Below, in pieces: positions 1-7,397 of a stretch of 18,306 nt of DNA. The notes below the pieces were generated by a model that was not told where the DNA came from, made no database searches, and saw only the letters and a program-made list of their open reading frames with translations. The stretch is from Clostridiales bacterium UBA2432 (GTDB lineage Bacteria > Bacillota > Clostridia > Lachnospirales > Vallitaleaceae). The stretch covers positions 1 to 18,306 of the forward strand of contig DDQW01000019.1 in NCBI GenBank assembly GCA_002342805.1, given 5' to 3'. The position numbers were made by a program, and so were the translations under genes. The stretch's first letter is position 1; every line of letters begins with the position of its first letter.

Positions 1-197
1 ACTATATCCATTAAAACTTCCGGACTATTTAATAATCCTTGAAATTCATCGCCTAGTGTTATCGTGAATTTTGCTGCTATAGTGGAATGATATTTTGTAT
101 TTATATAATCCAAAACTTCTTCTAGATCTGTTTGTAATTGTTGGCGTTTACTAATATTTTTTGATTTAACGATGTCACCTATTATTGCACAATACAT
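1..197 (-). CDS. SatD family protein, N-terminal part (runs off the window)
   Basis: The minus-strand frame opens with ATG at 197 and stays open to the window edge, about 65 residues. The protein starts MYCAIIGDIVKSK and contains FTITLGDEFQGLL, both hallmarks of SatD family proteins of Firmicutes. A ribosome binding site (GGAAAGGAGT) lies 5 nt upstream of the ATG. SatD is named after the Streptococcus secretion and acid tolerance operon; its biochemical role is not established, and family members are about 200 residues, so two thirds is missing here. The gene has its own promoter and an unusual operator array just upstream, so it is probably regulated separately from the long run of genes behind it. 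The family call is from recognised motifs, without alignment. Confidence 0.75.
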   Translation of the reverse strand, partial: MYCAIIGDIVKSKNISKRQQLQTDLEEVLDYINTKYHSTIAAKFTITLGDEFQGLLNSPEVLMDI

Positions 198-243
198 ATT
201 TACTCCTTTCCTAGAGAAAAACAAATAAAAATGCTTCAATAAT

Positions 244-272
244 AGTGTATCATTTAATTTATGCATTATCAA
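244..272 (-). promoter_or_regulatory. sigma-A-type promoter of the satD-like gene
   Basis: Reading the minus strand, TTGATA (267-272) and TACACT (244-249) are separated by exactly 17 nt (250-266). Transcription would begin near 237, about 40 nt before the ATG at 197. The -35 box lies inside the first of three dyads, so a protein bound there would compete with or contact RNA polymerase. Confidence 0.6.
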
Positions 273-336
273 GAGCATATTTACTTTTATGCACTTTTAA
301 AAGCATAATTATGTTTATGCCTTTTAATAAGCATGA
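259..336. promoter_or_regulatory. three phased inverted repeats TTATGC-N10-GCATAA (operator array)
   Basis: Dyad 1 spans 259-280 (TTATGC, 10 nt, GCATAT), dyad 2 spans 287-308 (TTATGC, 10 nt, GCATAA, perfect) and dyad 3 spans 315-336 (TTATGC, 10 nt, GCATGA). Spacers are 10 nt in all three and the centres are exactly 28 bp apart. Dyad 1 covers the -35 box of the satD-like promoter; dyads 2 and 3 extend upstream. This regularity suggests cooperative binding by a dimeric regulator. Which protein binds is not visible in the window; SatD family proteins or an unlinked regulator are possible. Confidence 0.6.
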
Positions 337-353
337 TCATGAAATCCAAACTC

Positions 354-1214
354 CTAACCAAAAAATGTAGTCACTTCTTTAGCTCGTTTTGTGATTAACG
401 CATTGCCTAGACGCTCTTTCGTTATTGGAACAATCAAGTTTTGCACTTGTCTTTCTAATTCCCATGTATCCCCGTTTTTCATTTTATTCTTTAGTAACTC
501 ATGTGCTTTCAACATCTTGTCAGACCTAACCTTTTCCCTAGACAATATCCACAGAATTTCTAAAAAGTCAGACTTATACATATTTGGAATTGTAAGTCGT
601 CCAATCATAGGATGTAATAGCTTATCAGGGTTATGGGAGCTATAACAAACTTCATGCATTAAAACAAAATCTATACACATTTGAATTAATGACTGCGTCT
701 TTTCTGAACGATTATCTTTAGGAATAAAAGAAAGTCCTTTTAATAGTTTAACTACCCCCCAATAACATGTATGTTTGCTATAGCAGCTTTTGTTAGAATA
801 ATAAGGAAAACTCTTTGGTGTTCTGAAATCTCCATCATCAAAGCGTTGATATTCAGAAAAAAAATCAACAATACATTCTATCCTGTCGTCTTCATTCATA
901 TTAAAGTATTTCAAGAGATAGATCATGTTTCCATTAAGGCATGGTATAGGAAAGTGACTTTTTCCTATTGTAAAGATGCCGTATTCTTCATTCCAAAAAT
1001 GCTCCGTAATAATTTTCAAAGGCTTCTTTAACCTCTGATCATTTCTATCTGTTTCAATATCCGCCAACAAAACCAAGGTCCAAAGTGTTGATTTATAAGT
1101 GGGAACATAATAGGTGAGTTCAGGGCCATAGTTATCTTTGTTATGTTCTACATTCCAACACCCATTACTATCTTGCTGTTCCATGATTTTTTCAATAACT
1201 TCACTTTTATTCAT
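354..1214 (-). CDS. hypothetical protein, probable alpha/alpha-toroid (squalene cyclase/prenyltransferase-like) fold
   Basis: A 286-residue soluble protein without signal peptide or membrane segment. Near the N-terminus QDSNGCW fits the QxxxGxW motif of squalene cyclase and prenyltransferase repeat proteins. It is followed by YKSTLWTLVLLADI, a helix type seen in alpha/alpha-toroid proteins, and by several Trp/Tyr/Cys-rich helices (CYSKHTCYWGVVKLLKGL). I do not see the catalytic DxDD of squalene-hopene cyclases, so an enzymatic role is not claimed. The start at 1214 has an AGAGGTT ribosome binding site. The gene follows the APH-like kinase by 35 nt and is the last member of the long co-directional run. 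Function unknown; the fold is inferred from motifs. Confidence 0.7.
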   Translation of the reverse strand: MNKSEVIEKIMEQQDSNGCWNVEHNKDNYGPELTYYVPTYKSTLWTLVLLADIETDRNDQRLKKPLKIITEHFWNEEYGIFTIGKSHFPIPCLNGNMIYLLKYFNMNEDDRIECIVDFFSEYQRFDDGDFRTPKSFPYYSNKSCYSKHTCYWGVVKLLKGLSFIPKDNRSEKTQSLIQMCIDFVLMHEVCYSSHNPDKLLHPMIGRLTIPNMYKSDFLEILWILSREKVRSDKMLKAHELLKNKMKNGDTWELERQVQNLIVPITKERLGNALITKRAKEVTTFFG

Positions 1215-1249
1215 TAGAACCTCTTTTCTATGTCAGATATAATTAAATC

Positions 1250-2221
1250 TTAAGCAAAAAGTTGATTATAAAATTGCTTTCTGCCCATCTGATTTAAGGC
1301 TTCTATCTTTCTTTTTTCAAAAAAATCTTTATAAGAACCACGTTCAAAGTACCATAAGCAATCGATAAGAATTCCAAGTTTAAGTATATCATAAAAATAT
1401 ATTTTATCGTTTATGGGAATAGGAAACTTTTTTTCGAAAACATCAATATATTCTTTTGCTTCAGTAAAATCGAATATATCATCATTTTTATCATATTTAT
1501 TCCACGTTTCATGATTAAAACCGGATTTAAAAAAATCTATAATGGAAATTATATCAAAGAATAAATACGTATAATTAGCATCATCAAAATCAATAAGCGC
1601 TTTTATATCATCCCCATTATAAAAGAGATTTGTAAAATGGTAATCACAGTGACAGATTCCCATTGAAAGTGATTGAGGAAGCTCAAGAGCCTTTATTTGA
1701 TGTAAATACCACTCCATTTTTTTATAAGCATTCTCAGTATTTATTCTATTCGCAGATTCTTTAACCAGTCTGATCAAGGAAGTTGTATTATAAGTAAGTC
1801 TTTCCTCTGCATAGTCAAGTTTTAATGATTGTGTTATTTTTAGCAAATCTGCTATTAAATTAATTAAGCTATGTAATTGTTTTTTGTTTGGATTTTCTAC
1901 ATGTTCAGCGTCAATAAAATCAAAAATAACATATGATTTCCCATTATATGTACAAAGATTTTCTGTATATGAAAAGATCACCGGAACACATGGAAAATTT
2001 TTAAACATTAATATTTTCAAAAGACTAATTTCAAATTGAACTTGCTTATAATTTCTACTTTCATAATATTTAAGCACATATTTTCCATGTGTTGTTGTAA
2101 CAATATAATTAGTTTGAACAGTTCCATTGGAAATCGGCAAAAAATCAACAACTTCACCAATTTCATATAAAGATAACATATTTTTAATATCATAAATCGT
2201 AAACATCGTTTTTGATGCCAT
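1250..2221 (-). CDS. APH/choline kinase family phosphotransferase
   Basis: A 323-residue cytoplasmic kinase-like protein of the APH family, which includes aminoglycoside phosphotransferases, choline kinases and type II homoserine kinases. An N-terminal nucleotide-binding lobe has a Gly-containing turn (PISNGTVQTNYIV) and a likely ATP-contacting Lys (about residue 51, in YVLKYY). The catalytic loop HCDYHFTN (about 191-198) has the H-x-D-x4-N pattern, and IDFDDA (about 210) supplies the metal-binding Asp. I chose the ATG at 2221 because AGGAG sits 6 nt upstream (2228-2232); an in-frame ATG at 2272 would overlap the end of the preceding lipoprotein and has no such site. The substrate cannot be told from sequence; a role in antibiotic resistance is not implied. 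It lies 28 nt after the lipoprotein gene and is probably cotranscribed. Confidence 0.85.
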   Translation of the reverse strand: MASKTMFTIYDIKNMLSLYEIGEVVDFLPISNGTVQTNYIVTTTHGKYVLKYYESRNYKQVQFEISLLKILMFKNFPCVPVIFSYTENLCTYNGKSYVIFDFIDAEHVENPNKKQLHSLINLIADLLKITQSLKLDYAEERLTYNTTSLIRLVKESANRINTENAYKKMEWYLHQIKALELPQSLSMGICHCDYHFTNLFYNGDDIKALIDFDDANYTYLFFDIISIIDFFKSGFNHETWNKYDKNDDIFDFTEAKEYIDVFEKKFPIPINDKIYFYDILKLGILIDCLWYFERGSYKDFFEKRKIEALNQMGRKQFYNQLFA

Positions 2222-2249
2222 ATAATACTCCTGACAAAGCTTCTTACAA

Positions 2250-2825
2250 TTAATATAATTCAATTCCATCAATTAATTTATCTAATATTGATATATCTGT
2301 TTTCTCATCATAAGTTAGTACAATTGAAATTAATGACTCCCTCTGTTCAATCACATAATAATCTATATACATTTTTCTGTTTTCATCAAATTCTTCAATC
2401 CCCCTTAAAAAATAGGCTTCCTTATCTCCAATTACTGCATCCGATTCTTGATACTCTATCTTTGTTTTACTATCAAGATATTTTTGTTCAAGACCTTCAA
2501 TTGTTTCGTATCTATAGTCTGATCCATCATATAATGATTCTACTATGTATATTATTTCTGTATTGCTCATAGTTGCATACAAGATAATGTTTTTATCAGC
2601 TGGCATGGTTGAGGCATTCAAATCTTCATATTTATATATTTCATATTCTTTAGGCAACTTCATTTGAATTCCTATATAGTCATTAATAAATAATTGTGAA
2701 TCAATCTTATTATTTGCATTAACTGCTTTATTGTGCGCAATTATTTCATGGCCACTTTTAGGAGATGATTCTATACAGCCTGTTATAATAATTATTAATA
2801 CTAAAAAAGCGATATTTCTTCTCAT
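2250..2825 (-). CDS. lipoprotein of unknown function
   Basis: A 191-residue protein with an N-terminal lipoprotein signal: two Arg, a hydrophobic stretch and the lipobox ITGC (Cys about residue 17). It is therefore likely lipid-anchored to the outer face of the membrane. The rest is an alternating beta/alpha domain beginning near GIQMKLPKEYEIY and ending with a helix (ISILDKLIDGIEL). This is reminiscent of the PsbP/Mog1-like lipoproteins of Firmicutes, but the match is loose. I chose the ATG at 2825, with GGAGG 5 nt upstream (2831-2835), rather than an in-frame ATG at 2936: the longer version would bury the lipoprotein signal and read through ATPase-relic DNA. It stands directly after that relic and before the APH-like kinase. 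Confidence 0.75.
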   Translation of the reverse strand: MRRNIAFLVLIIIITGCIESSPKSGHEIIAHNKAVNANNKIDSQLFINDYIGIQMKLPKEYEIYKYEDLNASTMPADKNIILYATMSNTEIIYIVESLYDGSDYRYETIEGLEQKYLDSKTKIEYQESDAVIGDKEAYFLRGIEEFDENRKMYIDYYVIEQRESLISIVLTYDEKTDISILDKLIDGIELY

Positions 2826-2880
2826 TGTTACCTCCCCGCGTCCGCAAATCCATGCTCCGGTTAAAATTAAACTATGCTTT

Positions 2881-3174
2881 CTACAGTAGCCAAACAGGCA
2901 CCAACCAATTATTTTTATCCAAAGGCACCAGACCATACATATAACTGCTCCTGTCCCAACATTAACAATTGTAAAGCTTTATATACTGCATAAGATTTGG
3001 TGCATATTGTATTTCATCTATAATGACAGGAGGCTCATATCTCTGTAAGAACAATCCTGGTTCATTAATCGCCATATTTCTTGCATTTGGATCATCAAGG
3101 GTTACATACTTGCGGGTTTTTTCAGCAATTTTCATTAGCATAGTTGCCTTGTCTTTGGCTGGGCCTCTTCCCAC
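2881..3174 (-). pseudogene. relic of an AAA (AAA_14/DUF4143-type) ATPase
   Basis: From 3174 to 2962 a frame of 70 residues carries typical features of the N-terminal AAA domain of DUF4143-type ATPases: KYVTLDDPNARNMA, a DPxLF-like PGLFLQRYEPP, then the Walker B-like VIIDEIQYAPNLMQYIK. The Walker A motif is degraded: GPAKDKAT stands where GPxxxGKTT is expected, losing the GK pair. The frame stops just after this block. Downstream, NVGTGAVICM in another frame and then a segment ending NNWLVPVWLL with a stop at 2881-2883 look like the extreme C-terminus of the same family. The middle, several hundred residues, is missing. The only possible start is a GTG that overlaps the stop of the HAD gene (TAGTG). 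Assignment of the C-terminal tail is an inference from recall of family sequences. Confidence 0.7.
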
Positions 3175-3680
3175 TATATATAACTGGCTACATCCCCTAA
3201 TGAATCAATAATTATTACTTCACCTTCTTTTTTCCCTACCCCTATACCAAACGTCTTTATTCCTAATCTCTTTCCTAGTTCAACATCACATAAGGAATCT
3301 CCTACAATAAAACAATCCTTTAAATCTATTTCAGGATATTTCTCTAATGACTTTTTTACTAAACCTTCTTTTGGTTTCATGCAGCTACAATTTGATTCTC
3401 TAGAATGAGGGCAATAAAAAACATCTAATATTTCAATTCCATTATCTTTTATTCTTTTTATGAATTTATCCGTAAAATCTTGATATTGTTCTATTGAAAT
3501 AATTTTTTCATCTATTAAATACTGATTTGTTAAAATAATAATTTCATAACCTTTTTGTTTTATCTTTTCAAGTGCTTCTATTGAACCAACTAAGAAAATT
3601 GGCTCTGTTTTATTTCTCCACAGCTCGTCCTCATAATCTTCTATAATTGTTCCATCCCTATCCAAAAATGCTACCCTCAA
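3174..3680 (-). CDS. HAD-IIIA phosphatase, GmhB/HisB-N-like
   Basis: A 168-residue HAD phosphatase resembling D-glycero-D-manno-heptose 1,7-bisphosphate phosphatases and histidinol phosphatases. Motif I is FLDRDGT (nucleophile Asp about 7, acid Asp about 9), motif II is LTNQ (Thr about 51), and motif III includes VGDSLCDV (Asp about 128 and 132). A zinc-binding loop, CPHSRESNCSC (Cys90, His92, Cys98, Cys100), is characteristic of GmhB. The start is TTG at 3680, with AGGGGTGA about 5 nt upstream. Longer in-frame starts would overlap the preceding GNAT gene. Substrate is unknown; no heptose or histidine pathway gene is nearby. Its stop overlaps the GTG that opens the ATPase relic. Confidence 0.85.
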   Translation of the reverse strand: MRVAFLDRDGTIIEDYEDELWRNKTEPIFLVGSIEALEKIKQKGYEIIILTNQYLIDEKIISIEQYQDFTDKFIKRIKDNGIEILDVFYCPHSRESNCSCMKPKEGLVKKSLEKYPEIDLKDCFIVGDSLCDVELGKRLGIKTFGIGVGKKEGEVIIIDSLGDVASYI

Positions 3681-3718
3681 AAAATCACCCCTAATCCTAC
3701 GATTTTGGCAAAAACCTT

Positions 3719-4276
3719 TTAGACGATGTATGACTTTTTGCACATCCACTCTTCTTTTAATAAACCATATTTTATCTCGTCATCCCATTGACCATTTTTG
3801 TATCTTACCTTCTTAAACACACCTTCTTTTGTCATACCTAGTTTTAGCATTATATTTTCTGAATTTCTATTGTTAGAATTACAGCTGGCAATAACCTTAT
3901 GTATATTAAAATTATTAAAAAGATAATCAATTAAAGCCTTTCCCATTTCTGTACCCAATCCTTGCCCCCAATACTCTGGTTTTATAAAATATCCAATTTC
4001 AAATATTCCGCCTTTCTCATGATTTATGTCAACAGAATAATCAACTATTCCTATTGCAACATTTGTTTCCCTAAAAATCGCAACATATTGAGTGCCTTTA
4101 TTCTGATCTCTCTGGTTTTGTAATACCTCCGTGAAGACTTCAATTGAATCTTCTCGAGATTTGAGTCTATCTAAGTACGCATATTTCATTACATCTTCAT
4201 TAGAATATAGCGCATAAAATATGTCAAAATCTGTTTCATCTAGTTTTCTATATATTAATCTTGTACTTTCAAACAT
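3719..4276 (-). CDS. GNAT family N-acetyltransferase, RimJ/RimL type
   Basis: A 185-residue cytoplasmic acetyltransferase. It begins STRLIYRKLDETDFDIF, the usual opening of RimJ/RimL-like proteins, and has the acetyl-CoA loop in IGYFIKPEYWGQGLGTEMG (motif A, Q/RxxGxG/A form). The C-terminal pattern ASCNSNNRNSENIMLKLGM and then KNGQWDDEIKYGLL is also typical. The ATG at 4276 has AGGAGG 6 nt upstream (4283-4288); the longer frame to 4357 would run into the SDR gene. The acceptor is unknown: members act on ribosomal proteins, other N-termini or small amines. It follows the SDR gene by 25 nt, suggesting cotranscription. Confidence 0.88.
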   Translation of the reverse strand: MFESTRLIYRKLDETDFDIFYALYSNEDVMKYAYLDRLKSREDSIEVFTEVLQNQRDQNKGTQYVAIFRETNVAIGIVDYSVDINHEKGGIFEIGYFIKPEYWGQGLGTEMGKALIDYLFNNFNIHKVIASCNSNNRNSENIMLKLGMTKEGVFKKVRYKNGQWDDEIKYGLLKEEWMCKKSYIV

Positions 4277-4301
4277 AAAAATCCTCCTCAGTCCGGAGAT
4301 A

Positions 4302-5147
4302 TTACTTTTGAGTAGAAAAGAACCTTCGCACAGTATGTTTACCATACTTTTGGGCAACCATATCTCTGGTTAGAACAGTCAAGAAAAATTCTACCGGACC
4401 ATAGAAGGTTTGTTTTGTCATCAAGACCACGAGTTTTTCTATGACACAAGCCATGACTAGGGGGATTTTCGATATTTTTACCGGTTTCCCCAATACATCA
4501 AAAGCAATTTCGGCAAGTTCTATTTGTGTAAGTATCTCCGGCCCACCTACTTCATATGATCCCGGAGCTCCCTTTAGCTTTTCAAGGCAAAAGTCTGCAA
4601 GATCTGATCCGTGAATTGGATTGGCTTTGAATTGGCCGTGACCAAGTACATAGACTCTTCCTTTTTTTGCCATTTTGTAAAATTCATTGATATCACTAAA
4701 AAATCCACTGGGGCGAATAATATAAGCCTTTAATTTTGTCGATAATAAGGCATCAACAAATCTTTCTTTGGCATCCATTATTTTCAAATCACGTAAGTGT
4801 TCTCCATTAAGTGCAGCTATATACATAAAGGCCTTTACTCCCGAATTCACGGCTTCATTCAATAAATTTTTATTGCATTGATAGTCAACATCCATATAGG
4901 TCATACCGTCTTTTTGCTTGGTAATTCCTACAGATGAGACTACCAGATCGGCATCTTTCATAATACCCTGAAGCTCTCTAGGATTGCTAATATCTGCAAT
5001 GACGAGTTCATCAATATATAGCTTAAGATGGGCAATACGCTTTTTGCTTCGTGATATTGCCACCACTTCAAATCCAGCTTCTTTTAACTTTTTAATCATG
5101 TATCCTCCAAAATATCCGGTACCCCCGGCAATAACTATGCGTTTCAT
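4302..5147 (-). CDS. atypical SDR / NmrA-like NAD(P)-binding protein
   Basis: A 281-residue Rossmann-fold protein of the extended/atypical SDR group (NDUFA9- or NmrA-like). The N-terminus IVIAGGTGYFGGYMIKKL carries the TGxxGxxG dinucleotide-binding motif, VVAISRSKKR follows beta-2, and VIADISNP follows beta-3. No clear YxxxK catalytic pair is visible near the usual position, as is common in atypical SDRs, so it may be a sensor or isomerase rather than a dehydrogenase. IRPSGFFSD and NPIHGSDLADFCLEKL match the conserved C-terminal part of these proteins. The start has AAGGAGGGTG upstream. It lies 57 nt downstream of the AraC-type regulator, which may control it. Confidence 0.85.
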   Translation of the reverse strand: MKRIVIAGGTGYFGGYMIKKLKEAGFEVVAISRSKKRIAHLKLYIDELVIADISNPRELQGIMKDADLVVSSVGITKQKDGMTYMDVDYQCNKNLLNEAVNSGVKAFMYIAALNGEHLRDLKIMDAKERFVDALLSTKLKAYIIRPSGFFSDINEFYKMAKKGRVYVLGHGQFKANPIHGSDLADFCLEKLKGAPGSYEVGGPEILTQIELAEIAFDVLGKPVKISKIPLVMACVIEKLVVLMTKQTFYGPVEFFLTVLTRDMVAQKYGKHTVRRFFSTQK

Positions 5148-5204
5148 GACACCCTCCTTGTATGTTATGTGAATAGATTTATGATAACAGGAGAAACAAA
5201 AATC

Positions 5205-6008
5205 TTATTGTATAAAATCAGCAGATTCTAATCCTAGCATATGGCGAACGGAGATTTCTTTGGATTCTTTTAATCTTGCAGGAATTTTTGTCGTATATTT
5301 TTTACAGTTTTTTATATAGTGAGACTGATCATAAAATAAGCGTTCAGGATTATCTTCTAACACCGCTTTTTGAAAGCGAATAATATCCGCATAAGCTTTG
5401 GGAGTCAGCCCCATATGTTTTTTAAAATTACGCTCCAATGAGCTTACAGAGTAATGAAAGTGTCTAGCCATCTCCTTAATATCAATTCCCCCATCGTGGT
5501 TTTCAATATATTGAATCATCCCATCAAGATCCATAGCATCTGTTTCCATAAATGTTTTCCCTCTAAAATAACTTGCGATTTGCTCCAATTGTTGCAAAGG
5601 CGTCAAGTCTATATCAGACATGGCTGCTTCAACATGTCGGTGCAATTCACTGAAAAAGGAAAGATGGGAAGAATCGATGACAATTTCAGAATACAGACTT
5701 GCCACTTGTCCAAATAAACGGTAAAAAGATGCGGGCTTAATGGCTATCCCGAGCTGTTTAATCGTGTTGCCATACCTTATCTTAGCAGGTTCTTTTAACT
5801 GTCCTACCAAAACTTTATTGGGAACCTGTTTATAGCTGCCATCAACCATCAATTCATATGGATCTGCAAAATTATAAACAATATGTAATTGACCAATCGG
5901 TATAATGGTATCCATTCTTTTTTCTTCTGAAATTTCTGAAATATCTACACCCCATAAAGCATCGATGGGTATATTCTTTATAATGTCACTGCTTGCTTGT
6001 AAAATCAT
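5205..6008 (-). CDS. AraC family transcriptional regulator (shortened second helix-turn-helix)
   Basis: A 267-residue regulator. An N-terminal sensing domain of DUF6597 type (IIPIGQLHIVYNFADPY, then KPASFYRLFG) is followed by an AraC DNA-binding domain from about residue 165. The first helix-turn-helix is intact: DIKEMARHFHYSVSSLERNFKKHMGL contains the expected Ala, Ser and Arg-Phe positions. The second is odd. Between IIRFQKAV and FYDQSHYIKNCKKYT only about ten residues remain, whereas relatives have around twenty including the helix ADLAYxxGY. About 11 residues, the first helix of the second motif, appear missing without a frame break. The start at 6008 has AGAGGTGA upstream. It is 19 nt after the GFA gene and probably regulates its neighbours, if still functional. 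Confidence 0.85.
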   Translation of the reverse strand: MILQASSDIIKNIPIDALWGVDISEISEEKRMDTIIPIGQLHIVYNFADPYELMVDGSYKQVPNKVLVGQLKEPAKIRYGNTIKQLGIAIKPASFYRLFGQVASLYSEIVIDSSHLSFFSELHRHVEAAMSDIDLTPLQQLEQIASYFRGKTFMETDAMDLDGMIQYIENHDGGIDIKEMARHFHYSVSSLERNFKKHMGLTPKAYADIIRFQKAVLEDNPERLFYDQSHYIKNCKKYTTKIPARLKESKEISVRHMLGLESADFIQ

Positions 6009-6027
6009 TGGTCACCTCTTCATGCTT

Positions 6028-6432
6028 TTATCCTTTTGGTAATTGTTCATAATGGGGATATTGTTCAAGACCTTCATCCCAGTTGGCTTTATCCTTCATA
6101 AATATGTGTCCGCTTGGCTTAATATATATTTCAGAATCCAAACTTCCTGCCGGAACAACCAATAGTTTTCCATTCATTTGAATATTCGGTAAGGCTGAAC
6201 CGCATTGAGAACAGAAGCTTTTAATGTGGCCGGAATTATTGTGGTTATAACTTTTAATCGCCTTTTCTCCTTTTAACCATTTGATATTTGCATTTGTCGA
6301 AAACAAATTCGCGGCATGGGCCGAGCCTGTATCCTTACGGCAGGATTTACAATGGCATAAAAAGAAATCTTCAAAACTTCCACTGATTTCATATTCAACT
6401 GTTTTACAAAGACATGAACCTAAATATTTCAT
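6028..6432 (-). CDS. GFA (CENP-V/glutathione-dependent formaldehyde-activating enzyme) family protein
   Basis: A 134-residue zinc protein of the GFA family. All zinc-ligand groups are present: Cys7-x-Cys9 at the N-terminus (GSCLCKTVEYEISG), CHCKSC (Cys26, Cys28, Cys31) and CSQC (Cys74, Cys77). The middle has the family sequence RKDTGSAHAANLF. I chose ATG at 6432, directly followed by the conserved GSCLCK block and preceded by GAGAGG; an in-frame start at 6450 is possible. The founding member binds S-hydroxymethyl-glutathione, but most bacterial members have unproven substrates and Clostridia usually lack glutathione, so formaldehyde detoxification should not be assumed. It is the first gene of a run with the AraC regulator and the SDR protein. 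Confidence 0.88.
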   Translation of the reverse strand: MKYLGSCLCKTVEYEISGSFEDFFLCHCKSCRKDTGSAHAANLFSTNANIKWLKGEKAIKSYNHNNSGHIKSFCSQCGSALPNIQMNGKLLVVPAGSLDSEIYIKPSGHIFMKDKANWDEGLEQYPHYEQLPKG

Positions 6433-6506
6433 TTTTCCTCTCCAATCCAACTAAAGCATTATAAATATTTGTTTATTTTGTTATTATATCGAGATATCTA
6501 TTATAA

Positions 6507-7364
6507 TTACGTGACGCTTGCTTCAACAACATTAGACGCAACTAGATCTTTGGCCCATTTCTCTATCTCTTCATTTGCTTCTATTACAAATTCTTGTCCC
6601 TTTGCCGCTGACTGGAAATACCCATCTTTCCAGCTCTTTTTACTATGGTAACTGATCTTTACCTCTCTAAAACTCTTAGGCAAATCCCATTTTGTCCTAC
6701 TTAAGTTATCCTTAGTTAACACAACATCATCAGAATAGCGGAACATGCCTGCACCTTCTAGGTTATTATTAAAACTCAGGCTAGAACTAGCCACAAACAC
6801 ATAATCACCATCGCTTGCTGTAACACCTCGTCTTACATGTGGATGATAAAGCATCCAATCATGTGCATCCATCGTATTAATCTTATGAACATCACCAACC
6901 TGCAAGTAACCATAAATGATATGTCTTCCTTGTTTATCTTCTTTTGAATATCTAAGTTTTCCGTCTACTATCTCGGTCTGCCTAAACCATCCGAAAAAAA
7001 GAAATAAATCTCCAACACCTACACCTTGATTCGCCAAATGGCTTCGTGCAGCTCCTGCTTGGCCGAAAATTGGATACCATCCAGGTAAACGTTCATAAGC
7101 CTTTCGATTAATATCAGGATCAAAGTGACAGCCCACATCACATATATCTACCTTGCCATGATTCTCGAAACGAATCTTTGAACCAATCAAGTCCTCCATA
7201 ATGTCACTGTATCTAATGTTGTCAGACACTATTAAATCTTCATATGTTATATCTTTAGAAAAATCAGGAATTGGTAGTGAAATCAGTTCACCATTAGGCA
7301 AAATTGGGCTGGGATAACCACCGTATCCTGAGTCAAATCCCTTCCTGCTCAAAATAATCTTCAT
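6507..7364 (-). CDS. Nmad3 (nucleotide modification associated domain 3) protein
   Basis: A 285-residue protein whose whole length fits the Nmad3 family: it starts MKIILSRKGFDSGYGGYPSP, continues ILPNGELISLPIPD, and contains CHFDPDINR, GWYPIFGQAGAARSHLANQ, GVGDLFLFFGWFR, then IIYGYLQVGDVHKI and a late HPHV. Nmad3 was named by comparative genomics as a domain linked to modified-nucleotide systems in phages and bacteria; no activity is proven to my knowledge. The conserved acidic, His and aromatic residues suggest a nucleic-acid or nucleotide-binding role. GGAG lies 8 nt before the ATG. The GNAT gene upstream ends 33 nt away, so the two may form an operon. No DNA-modification partner genes are visible. 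Confidence 0.82.
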   Translation of the reverse strand: MKIILSRKGFDSGYGGYPSPILPNGELISLPIPDFSKDITYEDLIVSDNIRYSDIMEDLIGSKIRFENHGKVDICDVGCHFDPDINRKAYERLPGWYPIFGQAGAARSHLANQGVGVGDLFLFFGWFRQTEIVDGKLRYSKEDKQGRHIIYGYLQVGDVHKINTMDAHDWMLYHPHVRRGVTASDGDYVFVASSSLSFNNNLEGAGMFRYSDDVVLTKDNLSRTKWDLPKSFREVKISYHSKKSWKDGYFQSAAKGQEFVIEANEEIEKWAKDLVASNVVEASVT

Positions 7365-7397
7365 ATCATATCTCCATATCCGAAAATCAAGTGTCGC

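Noticed and set aside
2826..2936. N-terminal extension of the lipoprotein to the ATG at 2936
   Set aside because: The extension reads ATPase-relic DNA in a wrong frame, hides the lipobox signal and lacks the good ribosome binding site seen at 2831-2835.
6451..6506. AT-rich imperfect palindrome around ATATCGAGATATC as operator for the GFA/AraC run
   Set aside because: The arms match only over a few bases beyond GATATC and in such AT-rich DNA this is not convincing; no single -35/-10 pair stands out either.
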